A stretch of DNA of 64,000 nt from contig NZ_CP016793.1 of NCBI RefSeq assembly GCF_001701025.1, positions 2,232,001-2,296,000 of the forward strand, read 5' to 3'. Each line of letters opens with the position of its first letter. Within the stretch, counting starts at the first letter, position 1. Positions 38,640 to 46,579 of this stretch are shown piece after piece. A program made the translations under genes and the position numbers. Source of the DNA: Lentzea guizhouensis. GTDB taxonomy: Bacteria > Actinomycetota > Actinomycetes > Mycobacteriales > Pseudonocardiaceae. Under the pieces are notes generated by a model. The model was given only the letters and a program-made list of their open reading frames with translations, searched no databases and was not told the DNA's origin.

Positions 38640-39514
38640 AGACCCTGCGTCGAGTTCGTGCAGTCGACACCAGTGGGCTGGTTTGTGTGCGAACGGCCTA
38701 CAAGTGCCGGGCCCACCCGAACCCTGAACAAGCCGCGGCCCTGTCGCGGACTTTCGGATGTGTACGTCTTGTCTGGAACAAGACGTTGAACGACCGGAAT
38801 CGTCGCTACAAAACGGAAAACAAGGGAACGTCGTATCGGGAAACAGATGCCACGCTCACCATCTGGAAGCGAAGTGACGTTCTCGGTTTCTTGTCGGAAG
38901 TGTCCTGCGTGCCCCTGCAACAGACGTTGCGCCACCAACACTCGGCGTTCCAGAACTTCTTCTCGAGACGCTCTCGCTACCCGCGGTTCAAGTCCCGCAC
39001 CGGCAGGCAGAGCGCGCACTGCACTCGATCGGCGTTTCGCATGCGAGGCGGTTCGCTGACGCTGGCGAAGATGAGCACCCCGTTGCCGTTCACCTGGTCG
39101 TTCACCGGAGTGGACGTTGGTGAGCTGAACCCGGCGACGGTCATCGTCTCCCGCGAACCCGACGGCCGCTGGTACGTGTCCTTCGCCGTGGACGTCCGAG
39201 ATTCTGCAGCTGCCCGGCCCGCGAACCGTGAGATCGGGCTCGACCTCGGGCTGAGGAACTTCGTGACGACCAGCGACGGGACACGGGTGCCCAGACCTCG
39301 AAGCATGGACCGCAAAGCGCGAAACCTCGGCTGCCGCACCCGGCACGACCGGGATCTCAACGCGGCGAAGAACATTCTTGCGGCTGGTCGAGCCGTAGCC
39401 CGGGGTTTCTCGGGCGATGCCTGTGGAGCTGATGTCAGACGGCAAGGGCCTTCCCTTCCGCTGTCGGCCGTGAACCAGGAAGCACACGCCGAGACACTCG
39501 GTTCGTGAGCGCAG
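38640..39514 (+). mobile_element. Decayed IS605/IS1341-type insertion inside an efflux operon
   Basis: Approximate extent: the DNA between the permease ribosome site and the ATPase stop codon is essentially one tnpB-like ORF, oriented against the operon. No tnpA is present. Ends cannot be placed from sequence alone. The tnpB stop lies only 6 bases from the ATPase stop, so the right end must overlap, or have replaced, the last codons of the ATPase gene. Confidence 0.65.
38687..39508 (+). pseudogene. TnpB (IS200/IS605 OrfB) with internal in-frame deletion
   Basis: 273 residues versus about 380-400 for full-length relatives. N-terminal OrfB_IS605 region is complete: AYKCRAHPNPEQAAALSRTFGCVRLVWNKTLNDR, FLSEVSCVPLQQTLRHQHSAFQNFF, RYPRFKSRTGRQSAHCTRSAFRMRG. 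RuvC-I is present (REIGLDLGLRNFVTTSDG). After RPRSMDRKARNLG the chain jumps to CRTRHDRDLNAAKNILAAG, so the segment with RuvC-II Glu and the first half of the zinc ribbon (about 120-125 residues) is gone, while the RuvC-III Asp-containing DRDLNAAKN remains. The frame is preserved across the junction. No cleavage activity is expected; decay or a nuclease-dead derivative are both possible. Confidence 0.85.
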
Positions 39515-40165
39515 TCAAACGATCACCCCGTCCCGGACCTCGATCTTGCGCGGCGCCCAGGCCGCGATGTCGCGGTCGTGCGTGATCATCACGATCGTCG
39601 TGCCGTCGGAGTTGAGGCTCTCCAACAGCTCCAGCACCCCCGCGCCGTTCTTCGTGTCCAGGTTCCCCGTCGGCTCGTCGGCCAGCAGGATCCCCGGCGT
39701 GTTCACCACGGCCCGCGCGATCGCGACCCGCTGGCGTTCACCGCCGGACAGCTCGTGCGGCTTGTGCAGCGCCCGGTGGATCAGGCCGACCCTGTCCAAA
39801 GCGGACATCGCGAGCGCCCGTCTCTTCGACCGCGGCACGCCGGCGTAGACGAGGCCGGAGGCCACGTTCTCGATCGCGGACAGGCCTTCGGTGAGGAAGA
39901 ACTGCTGGAACACGAACCCGATCGTGCGCGCCCGCAGCGCCGACAGGGCGTTGTCCGACAACGAGGAGACGTCGTGGCCGTCGATCTCGACGCGGCCCGT
40001 CGTGGGCTTGTCGAGCGTGCCCATCAGGTGCAGCAGCGTCGACTTCCCCGAGCCGGACGGTCCCACGACCGCGAGCATCTCCCCGCCCCCGACGGTCAGG
40101 GAGACGTCGCGCAACGCCTGCACGCCACCGGGGTACGTCCGGCTCGCGTGGTCGACGGTGATCAC
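39515..40165 (-). CDS. MacB/LolD-type ABC ATPase
   Basis: 216 residues from GTG 40165, overlapping the adaptor stop by GTGA. Walker [22 protein letters not shown]-loop GFVFQQFFL, signature [16 protein letters not shown], Walker [17 protein letters not shown], switch [10 protein letters not shown]. The chain ends EVRDGVIV, a few residues shorter than most relatives, exactly where the TnpB remnant begins, so the C-terminus may have been clipped by the insertion. Confidence 0.9.
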   Translation of the reverse strand: MITVDHASRTYPGGVQALRDVSLTVGGGEMLAVVGPSGSGKSTLLHLMGTLDKPTTGRVEIDGHDVSSLSDNALSALRARTIGFVFQQFFLTEGLSAIENVASGLVYAGVPRSKRRALAMSALDRVGLIHRALHKPHELSGGERQRVAIARAVVNTPGILLADEPTGNLDTKNGAGVLELLESLNSDGTTIVMITHDRDIAAWAPRKIEVRDGVIV

Positions 40166-41214
40166 TCGGTGGTCACCACCTTCATGCCCTCGCGCAGGCC
40201 GTCGCCCTGGACCTCGACCTGGCCCTTGGCGAAGATGCCGACGGTGACCGGGACGGTCCTGCCGTCGTCGGTGACGACGCCGTAGCCGCCCTCGTTCAAC
40301 GCGAGCAGCGCGCCGATCGGGACCGCGAGCACGTTCTGCTTCTCCGACACGGTGAACAGCGCCGTGACGTTGGCGGTCTCCAGGCCCTCCGCGGCCGTGG
40401 GGTCGTCGACGGAGATCGTCAGCACGATCTTGGCCTTCTGCCCCTGGTTCGGGTCGCCCGCCGTGCGGGTGATGCCGGTGATGGTGCCCGTCGTGGGCTT
40501 GCCGCCGGTGATCGACAGCTCGACCTTCTCGCCCTGCTTGGCGAGGCGCTGCTTGGCCGTGTCCAGCTCGACGGTCACCGCGCGCTCGGTGCCGGTGACC
40601 TTCATCAGGTCGCCGCCGGCGGGGGCGCCGAGCTGGGCGGTGAGCGAGGCGACCCGGATGGCGCCCGGCTGGACCACGACGTCGCCGGAACCGAGCTTCC
40701 CGGTCTGCTCCAGGCCGTTCGCCTTCTGCCACTTCTTCAGCGCCGTGGCGGTGTAGTAGGTGAACTTCTCGTCAGGTGTGCCGAAGTCCTTGTACCCCAG
40801 GGCGGCGAGGTTCTCCTCGACCACCTTGACGTCGGGGCCGTTCGACATGCCCGACTCGAGGTCGCGGTAGAGCGGCAGCGAACCGTAGAAGAGCGGCACC
40901 GGCTTGGCGTCCGCGTGGAACACCGGCTTGCCCTGCTCGATGACGGAGCCGGCGTTCGGCAGCCCGGTGACGGTGCCGCCCTTCCGGCTCGACAGACCGC
41001 GTTCCGCGCCGAAGCCGAGCTGGCCGGTCATCTGCTGCTGGTCGGCGAGGTTCGTCTTCTTCACCGGCGCCGTCTTCGCCGGGTCGTTCTGCAGCGGTGC
41101 GGCGTTGGCCTGGTTCGACGCGACTCTCGTCAGGACCACGACCCCGCCGGTGCCGAGCACCACCGCGGCGACGAGTGCGGCGACGACGACCTTCCGGTTC
41201 ACGCGGCGCTTCAT
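40162..41214 (-). CDS. Efflux periplasmic adaptor (HlyD/MacA-like) with peptidoglycan-binding domain
   Basis: 350 residues. N-terminal membrane anchor [24 protein letters not shown], a lipoyl-like hairpin ([35 protein letters not shown]), an inserted PG-binding-1 helix bundle at about residues 120-170 ([43 protein letters not shown]), then beta-barrel and membrane-proximal domains. In Gram-positive bacteria such adaptors couple a MacB exporter to the wall. ATGA overlap with the upstream lipoprotein gene. Confidence 0.87.
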   Translation of the reverse strand: MKRRVNRKVVVAALVAAVVLGTGGVVVLTRVASNQANAAPLQNDPAKTAPVKKTNLADQQQMTGQLGFGAERGLSSRKGGTVTGLPNAGSVIEQGKPVFHADAKPVPLFYGSLPLYRDLESGMSNGPDVKVVEENLAALGYKDFGTPDEKFTYYTATALKKWQKANGLEQTGKLGSGDVVVQPGAIRVASLTAQLGAPAGGDLMKVTGTERAVTVELDTAKQRLAKQGEKVELSITGGKPTTGTITGITRTAGDPNQGQKAKIVLTISVDDPTAAEGLETANVTALFTVSEKQNVLAVPIGALLALNEGGYGVVTDDGRTVPVTVGIFAKGQVEVQGDGLREGMKVVTTE

Positions 41215-41693
41215 CCGACGGGCCTCGCCGCAACCATGCCCTCACCGAGGCCGCAGTCCTTCATGTCCTGCTTGACCTTGTCGTTCTCCATGTCGGGCAG
41301 CTCGATCGCCTCGGCGGTGCCGCCGCCGTCGAACTTCGGGTCCGGCCAGTTGTACCCCCTGTCCCGCATGCACTTCGCCTGCTGGCGCAGCTTGTCCTGC
41401 TCCTCCGGCGACGGCGGCTTGAACTCGCCGCCGTTGGGCAGGTGCTCCTTGCAGGCCTCGTGGGCGGTCTTCATCTTGTCCTGGTCGAGAGGAACACCGT
41501 CCTCGCCGCCGATCGCGACGCCGAGGCGACCGTCCTCCTCCGGGTCCGGCATGTCGATGCCGTTCTCCCGCATGCACTGGGCGAACTTGACCATGTCGCC
41601 CTTCTCGTCCTTCTGGGCGGCCGGCTGGTCCTTCGACCCGCAGGCGGTGAGCGCCAGGAGCAGGCCCAGCAGCACAGCGATGGTGGGTTTCAT
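41211..41693 (-). CDS. Lipoprotein with paired Cys-Met motifs
   Basis: 160 residues. Signal peptide II MKPTIAVLLGLLLALTAC, lipidated Cys18. Mature part has two similar blocks, FAQCMRENGIDMPDPEEDG and KCMRDRGYNWPDPKFDG, plus further Cys (HEACKEH, MKDCGLG), a pattern common in lipoproteins opening actinobacterial MacAB operons. The repeated Cys pattern suggests disulfides. Function unknown; presumably an outer-face partner of the exporter. Confidence 0.8.
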   Translation of the reverse strand: MKPTIAVLLGLLLALTACGSKDQPAAQKDEKGDMVKFAQCMRENGIDMPDPEEDGRLGVAIGGEDGVPLDQDKMKTAHEACKEHLPNGGEFKPPSPEEQDKLRQQAKCMRDRGYNWPDPKFDGGGTAEAIELPDMENDKVKQDMKDCGLGEGMVAARPVG

Positions 41694-41724
41694 GGCGACA
41701 GGTCTACGGAGGGCGTCATTCGCC

Positions 41725-41760
41725 GGCGTTAAGCGAAAGGCTTTATCCGGCGCTTATGCC
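41725..41760. promoter_or_regulatory. Inverted repeat in the divergent exporter / two-component promoter region
   Basis: GGCGTTAAGCG at 41725-41735 and CGCTTATGCC at 41751-41760 face each other across 15 bp. Sites of this sort, TTAAGC/TTATGC half-sites about two helical turns apart, fit an OmpR-family regulator binding between the operons it controls. Confidence 0.45.
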
Positions 41761-41782
41761 CCGTTCGCGGAAACTAGGCGTC

Positions 41783-42440
41783 ATGCGTGTGCTGGTGGTC
41801 GAGGACGAACGGTTGCTCGCGGACACGGTCGCCGAGGGCCTGCGCCGGTTCTCGATGGCGGTCGACGTCTGCTACGACGGGGAGGCGGCCCTGGAACGCG
41901 TGGGCGTGCACGCCTACGACGTGGTGGTGCTCGACCGCGACCTGCCGCTGGTGCACGGCGACCAGGTGTGCGAGGCCGTGCACGCGAACGGCGGCGAGGC
42001 GCGGGTGCTGATGCTCACCGCGGCGGCCGGGGTGGACGACCGGGTGGCCGGGCTCGGGCTCGGTGCCGACGACTACCTGACCAAGCCGTTCGCGTTCGCC
42101 GAGCTGGTGGCACGGGTGCAGGCGCTGGGCCGGCGCGCGGCCCGCGTTGCCGCCGGTGCTGCGGCGCGCGGGGGTGACGCTGGACCTGCCGCGGCACCAG
42201 GCGTCGCGGGACGGGCGGTTCCTGCCGCTCTCGCCCAAGGAGTTCGCGGTGCTGGAGGTGCTGATGCGGGCGGAGGGCACCGTGGTGAGCGCGGAGGAGC
42301 TGCTGGAGAAGGCGTGGGACGAGCACGCCGACCCGTTCACCAACGCCGTGCGGGTGGCGGTGATGACGCTGCGCCGCAAGCTGGGCGCGCCGCAGGTCAT
42401 CGAGACCGTGCCCGGTGCCGGCTACCGGTTCGGCCCGTGA
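41783..42440 (+). pseudogene. OmpR-family response regulator, frameshifted between domains
   Basis: Receiver (41783 to about 42139): VLVVEDERLLADTVAEGL, VVVLDRDLPLVHGDQV (phospho-Asp), MLTAAAGVDDRVAGLGLGADDYLTKPF. The winged-helix DNA-binding domain is in another frame, about 42138-42440: RPALPPVLRRAGVTLDL...LPLSPKEFAVLEVLMRAEGTVVSAEELLEKAWDEHADPFTNAVRVAVMTLRRKLG...VPGAGYRFGP. A two-base loss in a CG run (GGCGCGCGG) explains it; repaired length is 219 residues. In the unrepaired frame the receiver runs on into the kinase frame, an artefact rather than a fusion protein. Stop overlaps the kinase GTG by GTGA. Confidence 0.85.
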
Positions 42441-43582
42441 AGCTCCGCACCAGGCTGACGGCCTGGTACGCCGGGGTGTTCCTGATCGCGGGCATCGCGC
42501 TCGTCGGGCTGAACTACTGGTTGCTGGCCGACTGGTTCCCGCCGGCCGACGGTGTCGCGGTGGCCTCGCAGGGCGCGGTGGCGCGCACGGTCCCCATGGA
42601 CCGGCTGCAGACGCTGGACGTGGCCACGCTGCCCATGGACGCCGTCGTCATGACGGCCACGGCGGTCAAGATCGACGTCATGAGCACGGTGCTCTGGCAG
42701 TCCGCGATCGCGCTGGTGGTCGCGGCGGTCCTCGCGGTGTGGCTGGGCTGGGTGGTGGCCGGGCGGGTGCTCGCGCCGTTGCACGAGATCACCACGACCG
42801 CGCACCGGCTGGAGGCCACGCGCCTGGACCAGCGGATCGAGCTGGACGGGCCGCCGGACGAGCTGAAGGAGCTCGCCGACACCTTCGACGGGATGCTCGA
42901 CCGGCTCGCGTCGTCGTTCGACAGCCAGAAGCGGTTCGTCGCGAACGCCTCGCACGAGCTGCGCACGCCGCTCGCGGTGCAGCGGACGCTGATCGAGGTG
43001 GCGCTCGCGGACCCGAAGGCGACGGACGAGACCCGGCGGCTCGGCGCGCACCTGCTCGACACCAACGAGCGCAGCGAGAAGCTGATCGACGGGCTGCTGG
43101 TGCTCGCGCGCAGCGACCGCGGGCTCACCACGCGTGAGCTCGTGTGGCTGGACGAGGTCGTCGAGGACGAAGTGGAGTCCTGCGCGGCACTCGCTTCGGA
43201 GAAAAAGGTCACGTTTGCGGTTCGGACTCGCCGGTATCTGGTGGACGGTGATCCGGTCCTACTTGCCCAGCTCGTCGGCAACCTGTTGCGCAACGCCGTC
43301 CTCTACAACGAGCCCGGCGGGTCGGTGTCGATCATGCTTGATCAAGAGCTCACCGTCACCAACACCGGCCCCACCGTCCCTGCCCAGGCGGTACCCGGTT
43401 TGTTCGAGCCCTTTCGACGTCTGCGCGACCGCACCGGGACCGCCGGATCGGGCCTCGGACTGTCGATCGTGCAGTCCGTCGCGAAGGCCCATCAGGGCTC
43501 GGTGAAGGCTCGTCCGAACGGGGGAGGCGGCCTGGTGGTCCAGGTGAACCTTCCGGAAACCGGCGTGCGACAGGCCTCGTGA
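42437..43582 (+). CDS. OmpR-class sensor histidine kinase
   Basis: 381 residues from GTG 42437. Two membrane helices (AWYAGVFLIAGIALVGLNYWLLA and ALVVAAVLAVWLGWVVAGRVLAPL) flank a short external loop; HAMP; HisKA RFVANASHELRTPLAVQRTLIEV (H box); HATPase N box LVGNLLRNAVLYNEPGG and GSGLGLSIVQSVAKAHQGSV. Partner of the preceding regulator and presumably controls the divergent MacAB-like operon. Confidence 0.9.
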   Translation: MKLRTRLTAWYAGVFLIAGIALVGLNYWLLADWFPPADGVAVASQGAVARTVPMDRLQTLDVATLPMDAVVMTATAVKIDVMSTVLWQSAIALVVAAVLAVWLGWVVAGRVLAPLHEITTTAHRLEATRLDQRIELDGPPDELKELADTFDGMLDRLASSFDSQKRFVANASHELRTPLAVQRTLIEVALADPKATDETRRLGAHLLDTNERSEKLIDGLLVLARSDRGLTTRELVWLDEVVEDEVESCAALASEKKVTFAVRTRRYLVDGDPVLLAQLVGNLLRNAVLYNEPGGSVSIMLDQELTVTNTGPTVPAQAVPGLFEPFRRLRDRTGTAGSGLGLSIVQSVAKAHQGSVKARPNGGGGLVVQVNLPETGVRQAS

Positions 43583-43683
43583 ACTGGCAAGATCACGTTG
43601 AGATATCGGCGAGTCTCCCACTGAAGGACGGCTCGTTGTCCTAACGTTGTCTGCTGGCGAGGTGCGAATTCAGGGAGGCCACG

Positions 43684-44625
43684 ATGCGAGCGCTGCGAGT
43701 CATCGGGCTCGACGAGGACGGCAAGTCCGTCATCCTCGAGGACCCCGAAAACCGCGGCGAGCGCTTCAAGCTCCCCGCCGACGAGCGCCTGCGGGCGGCA
43801 CTGCGCGGTGACCTGGCCCGTCTCGGCCAGATGCAGATCGAGTCCGGCGAGGCCCAGATGCGGCCGCGCGAGATCCAGGCCCGCATCCGCGCCGGTGAGT
43901 CGATCGACCAGGTCGCCGCCGCCGCCGGGCTGCCCACGCACCGCGTCGAGCGCTTCGCCTACCCCGTGCTCCTGGAGCGGTCGCGCACGGCCGACATGGC
44001 CCAGCGCGCGCACCCGGTGCGCGAGGACGGACCGGACGTGCAGACGCTCGGCGAGGTCGTCGCGCACTCCTTCGGGCTGCGCGGCCACGACCTGAGCGAC
44101 ACGTCGTGGGACTCGTGGCGCGGTGACGACGGCCGCTGGATCGTGCAGCTGCACTGGAAGACCGGTCGCTCGGACAACCGGGCGCACTGGGCGTTCCACC
44201 CCGGTGCGCAGGGCGGCACGGTCACGGCGCTGGACGAGGCCGCGGTCGACCTGATGGACCCGAACCCGAACCGCACGCTGCGCACGGTGCGGCCGGTGAC
44301 GCAGCTGGCCAGGCAGGCGCTGGAGACGACCCCGGTGCTCACCGCCCCCGTGGCGGAGGAGCCGGTCGCGCCACCGCCTCCCGTGGCTCCCGCGCCACCG
44401 CCCGCGGTGGTGGAGAAGCCGGTGCAGGAGGAGCCCGAGCCGGAGCCCGCACCGGTTCCGGCCCAGGCGACCGCTCCCGCACCTGCTCCAGCGGCGGAGC
44501 CGGAGCCGGCACCCGCGGCGGAGAAGCCGGTCCGCAAGGACCCTCCGCCCAAGAGGGGGAAGAAGAACCACCCCATCGTGCCGTCGTGGGAAGACGTTTT
44601 ACTCGGCGTGCGGTCGAACCGCTGA
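43684..44625 (+). CDS. sepH: Septation protein SepH
   Basis: 313 residues. DUF3071 N-terminal domain MRALRVIGLDEDGKSVILEDPENRGERFKLPADERLRAAL, with the helix-turn-helix LRPREIQARIRAGESIDQVAAAAGLPTHRVERFAYPVLLER region, then a long P/A/E-rich linker (residues 215-290) and a basic/aromatic C-terminus (RGKKNHPIVPSWEDVLLG). SepH binds FtsZ and promotes its assembly in streptomycetes and mycobacteria. ATG 43684, GGGAGG upstream. Confidence 0.93.
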   Translation: MRALRVIGLDEDGKSVILEDPENRGERFKLPADERLRAALRGDLARLGQMQIESGEAQMRPREIQARIRAGESIDQVAAAAGLPTHRVERFAYPVLLERSRTADMAQRAHPVREDGPDVQTLGEVVAHSFGLRGHDLSDTSWDSWRGDDGRWIVQLHWKTGRSDNRAHWAFHPGAQGGTVTALDEAAVDLMDPNPNRTLRTVRPVTQLARQALETTPVLTAPVAEEPVAPPPPVAPAPPPAVVEKPVQEEPEPEPAPVPAQATAPAPAPAAEPEPAPAAEKPVRKDPPPKRGKKNHPIVPSWEDVLLGVRSNR

Positions 44626-44644
44626 CTGAGACGGCGACGCCATC

Positions 44645-44989
44645 ATGGGACGTCGTGTCGCGCTGGCTGCCGGAGTGGGTGCACTCCTCGGGCTGGTCTG
44701 GTGGGGAGTGTTCGGACTCATCGCATCAGGCGCTGTCTGCACGAAGGACGACTACGGGTGCCTCGGCACCGCGGTCATGACCGTGCCGATCTTCACGGTG
44801 GTGGCCGCGGTGGCGGGGTGGCTCGCGCTGCGGGCCGCGAAGGTGCCGCGGCCCTGGCTCGCCGTGCCCGCGACGCTCATGGCCGTGGCGACGACGGTGT
44901 TCTTCGCGCTCGGGTACTTCTGGGCCGCGGTTCCGATCTTCGCCGTGCTGTACGCGCTCGCCGCTGTGGTGACGACGCCGCGTTCGTGA
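44645..44989 (+). CDS. Small membrane protein (cluster member 1)
   Basis: 114 residues, four predicted helices: LAAGVGALLGLVWWGVFGLIA, TVPIFTVVAAVAGWLALRAA, WLAVPATLMAVATTVFFALGYFW and IFAVLYALAAVVTTPRS. An external loop CTKDDYGC contains two Cys. Follows sepH by 19 bases. Unknown function; the last helix resembles those of the next membrane genes. Confidence 0.75.
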   Translation: MGRRVALAAGVGALLGLVWWGVFGLIASGAVCTKDDYGCLGTAVMTVPIFTVVAAVAGWLALRAAKVPRPWLAVPATLMAVATTVFFALGYFWAAVPIFAVLYALAAVVTTPRS

Positions 44990-45053
44990 AGGTGTTGTAG
45001 AGGTTCTGTGCACAACGGCCTGGTCAGGGCCTTGATCAGGTAGTTGTGGGCGC

Positions 45054-45428
45054 ATGGTGGTGCGCGTGGTCGTGGGGGCGGTGACCGGAGGGGTCGTCGG
45101 CGCGGGTTTTCTGGTGACGTTGCACCAGCTGCCGTCCAGGGGCCCGGCCCACCTGGTGTTCGCGGCGATCCCGGTGCTGTTCGCGTTCTGGATGTTCGTG
45201 GCCGGCGTGCTGATCGCCGGCGGGTTCCGGCTGGGGCGGCAGGAACGCGGCTTGTGGGCGACCGGGATCGGCAGCGGGCTGTGGGTCGTGGTGGTCGTGT
45301 CGCTGGTGATGGCGCGGACGTTCTCGAAGCACGCCCACCCGCAGTACGCCGAGGCCGCGTTGATCCTCGTGCCGTGCGTGGCCTACGCGCTCGCGGCGCT
45401 CTTCACCTCGCGGAGGCGGGTCGTATGA
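45054..45428 (+). CDS. Small membrane protein (cluster member 2)
   Basis: 124 residues, four predicted helices, ending HAHPQYAEAALILVPCVAYALAALFTSRRR. ATG 45054. Overlaps the next gene by ATGA at 45425-45428. The C-terminal HA..AEA..AYALAALF pattern recurs in member 4 (RHHAEALLAAVAYGLVALFTFKK), showing they are paralogous. Confidence 0.75.
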   Translation: MVVRVVVGAVTGGVVGAGFLVTLHQLPSRGPAHLVFAAIPVLFAFWMFVAGVLIAGGFRLGRQERGLWATGIGSGLWVVVVVSLVMARTFSKHAHPQYAEAALILVPCVAYALAALFTSRRRVV

Positions 45429-45829
45429 CGTTGTTGGTGCGGGTGCTGACCGGGATCGTCGCCGGGGTGCTCGGAACGGCCGTCACGTGGGCGTGCCACT
45501 CCGCCCTGCACTTCCTCGGCCCGTGGATGTGGTTGCTCCTGCTCCAGCTCGGGATTGCCGGCACCGCCCTGTTGTACGGCTGGCTGCTCCAGCTGACCCG
45601 GCAGCCGCGACCGTGGTCGGTGGTCGGGCCGGCGGTGTTGCTCATGGTCGTGATGGTGGTGTGGGGAGGCCTGGTCTGGGGGTACTTGTCGTTCGTGATC
45701 CCGGTGGCCGGGTGCGTGCTGGCCGGGGTGGTCACCCCGCCGGTGCCCCGCTGGCGGGTTTTCCGGGTCCCGACGAGCGATTACGGTGGCATGCGTGACG
45801 GAACAGAGCACCGCGGGCAAGACGGGTAG
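45425..45829 (+). CDS. Small membrane protein (cluster member 3)
   Basis: 134 residues from ATG 45425; four predicted helices (LLVRVLTGIVAGVLGTAVTW, WMWLLLLQLGIAGTALLYGWLL, VGPAVLLMVVMVVWGGLVWGYL, PVAGCVLAGVVTPP). The C-terminal tail after PRW is hydrophilic and overlaps member 4 by 35 bases. No recognised family. Confidence 0.72.
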   Translation: MTLLVRVLTGIVAGVLGTAVTWACHSALHFLGPWMWLLLLQLGIAGTALLYGWLLQLTRQPRPWSVVGPAVLLMVVMVVWGGLVWGYLSFVIPVAGCVLAGVVTPPVPRWRVFRVPTSDYGGMRDGTEHRGQDG

Positions 45830-46214
45830 GACGGGACGACGACTGCTGCTGCGCGTCCTCCTGTCGATGGCCGTCGGCGCCGGGCTCGTGCTCGGCTGGA
45901 CGTGGGCCTACGAGGGCGGCGTGCTGAAGTCGTGGCTCGACAGCCAGTCGATGTCGGAGTTCCTGCTGCTGGTCCTGATCGGACTGCCGATCGCACTGGT
46001 GTCGTCGCTCGTGCTCGCCGGGCCGGTCCTGTGGGTGTTCGGCGTGCGGCCCGTGTGGCCGATCATCCTGCTCGGACCGGTGGTGCTCGGGGTCGGGCTC
46101 TACTTCAAGGTGCACGAGCCGTTGCTCGGGTGGTTCAGCAACCGGCACCACGCCGAGGCGCTGCTCGCGGCCGTGGCCTACGGCCTGGTGGCGTTGTTCA
46201 CGTTCAAGAAGTAG
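45795..46214 (+). CDS. Small membrane protein (cluster member 4)
   Basis: 139 residues from GTG 45795, with ACGGTGG upstream; GTG 45786 would add three residues. A basic N-terminus (GKTGRTGRRLLLR) then four helices, with SEFLLLVLIGLPIALVSSLVLAGPVLWVFG central. Paralogous to member 2 at the C-terminus. Role unknown; co-transcription with sepH is possible. Confidence 0.72.
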   Translation: MTEQSTAGKTGRTGRRLLLRVLLSMAVGAGLVLGWTWAYEGGVLKSWLDSQSMSEFLLLVLIGLPIALVSSLVLAGPVLWVFGVRPVWPIILLGPVVLGVGLYFKVHEPLLGWFSNRHHAEALLAAVAYGLVALFTFKK

Positions 46215-46232
46215 CCCAGGAGCGAACCCGGT

Positions 46233-46463
46233 TCAGGGCGACGGCACGTCGTCCAGCAGGTGCAGGTCCCAGCCCTCCCGCTCGCACCAGTCCTCCGCCT
46301 CCTCGCGGGAGACGGACATGGCGTGCTTGAGGCGTTGTCCGGCCAGGTGGTCCCAGCCGTCCGGCGCGAGGACGTAGTTCACCCCATCGCGTGAGGCGAT
46401 GAGCCGTCCGTGTGGAAACGCCATCGTCTGCTCGGTCCGCAGAAACCGCGTCATGGTGGTCAT
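46233..46463 (-). CDS. Small hypothetical protein
   Basis: 76 residues: RTEQTMAFPHGRLIASRDGVNYVLAPDGWDHLAGQRLKHAMSVSREEAEDWCEREGWDLHLLDD. Compact alpha/beta look, no membrane segment. Start may be ATG 46463 or the in-frame ATG 46454. Convergent with member 4 of the membrane cluster. Unknown function. Confidence 0.55.
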   Translation of the reverse strand: MTTMTRFLRTEQTMAFPHGRLIASRDGVNYVLAPDGWDHLAGQRLKHAMSVSREEAEDWCEREGWDLHLLDDVPSP

Positions 46464-46579
46464 CGTGCCCTTGACCTCGACCTAAGTCGAGCCAAGAGGC
46501 TCCGGGGAGCGGAAAAACCGGATGCTGAGTGTCGGTGCTCCTTCGTACTGTCGAGGAACACCAAGAGGGGGCTCATCGC

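Noticed and set aside
38687..39508. Active TnpB nuclease / functional OMEGA system
   Set aside because: The RuvC-II Glu and zinc-ribbon cysteines are deleted and no TnpA is present, so cleavage or transposition activity is not supportable.
41756..43582. A 608-residue receiver-kinase hybrid protein
   Set aside because: The middle of this frame is a shadow: the true winged-helix domain is in another frame, and the kinase has its own GTG with GTGA overlap. It results from a two-base loss.
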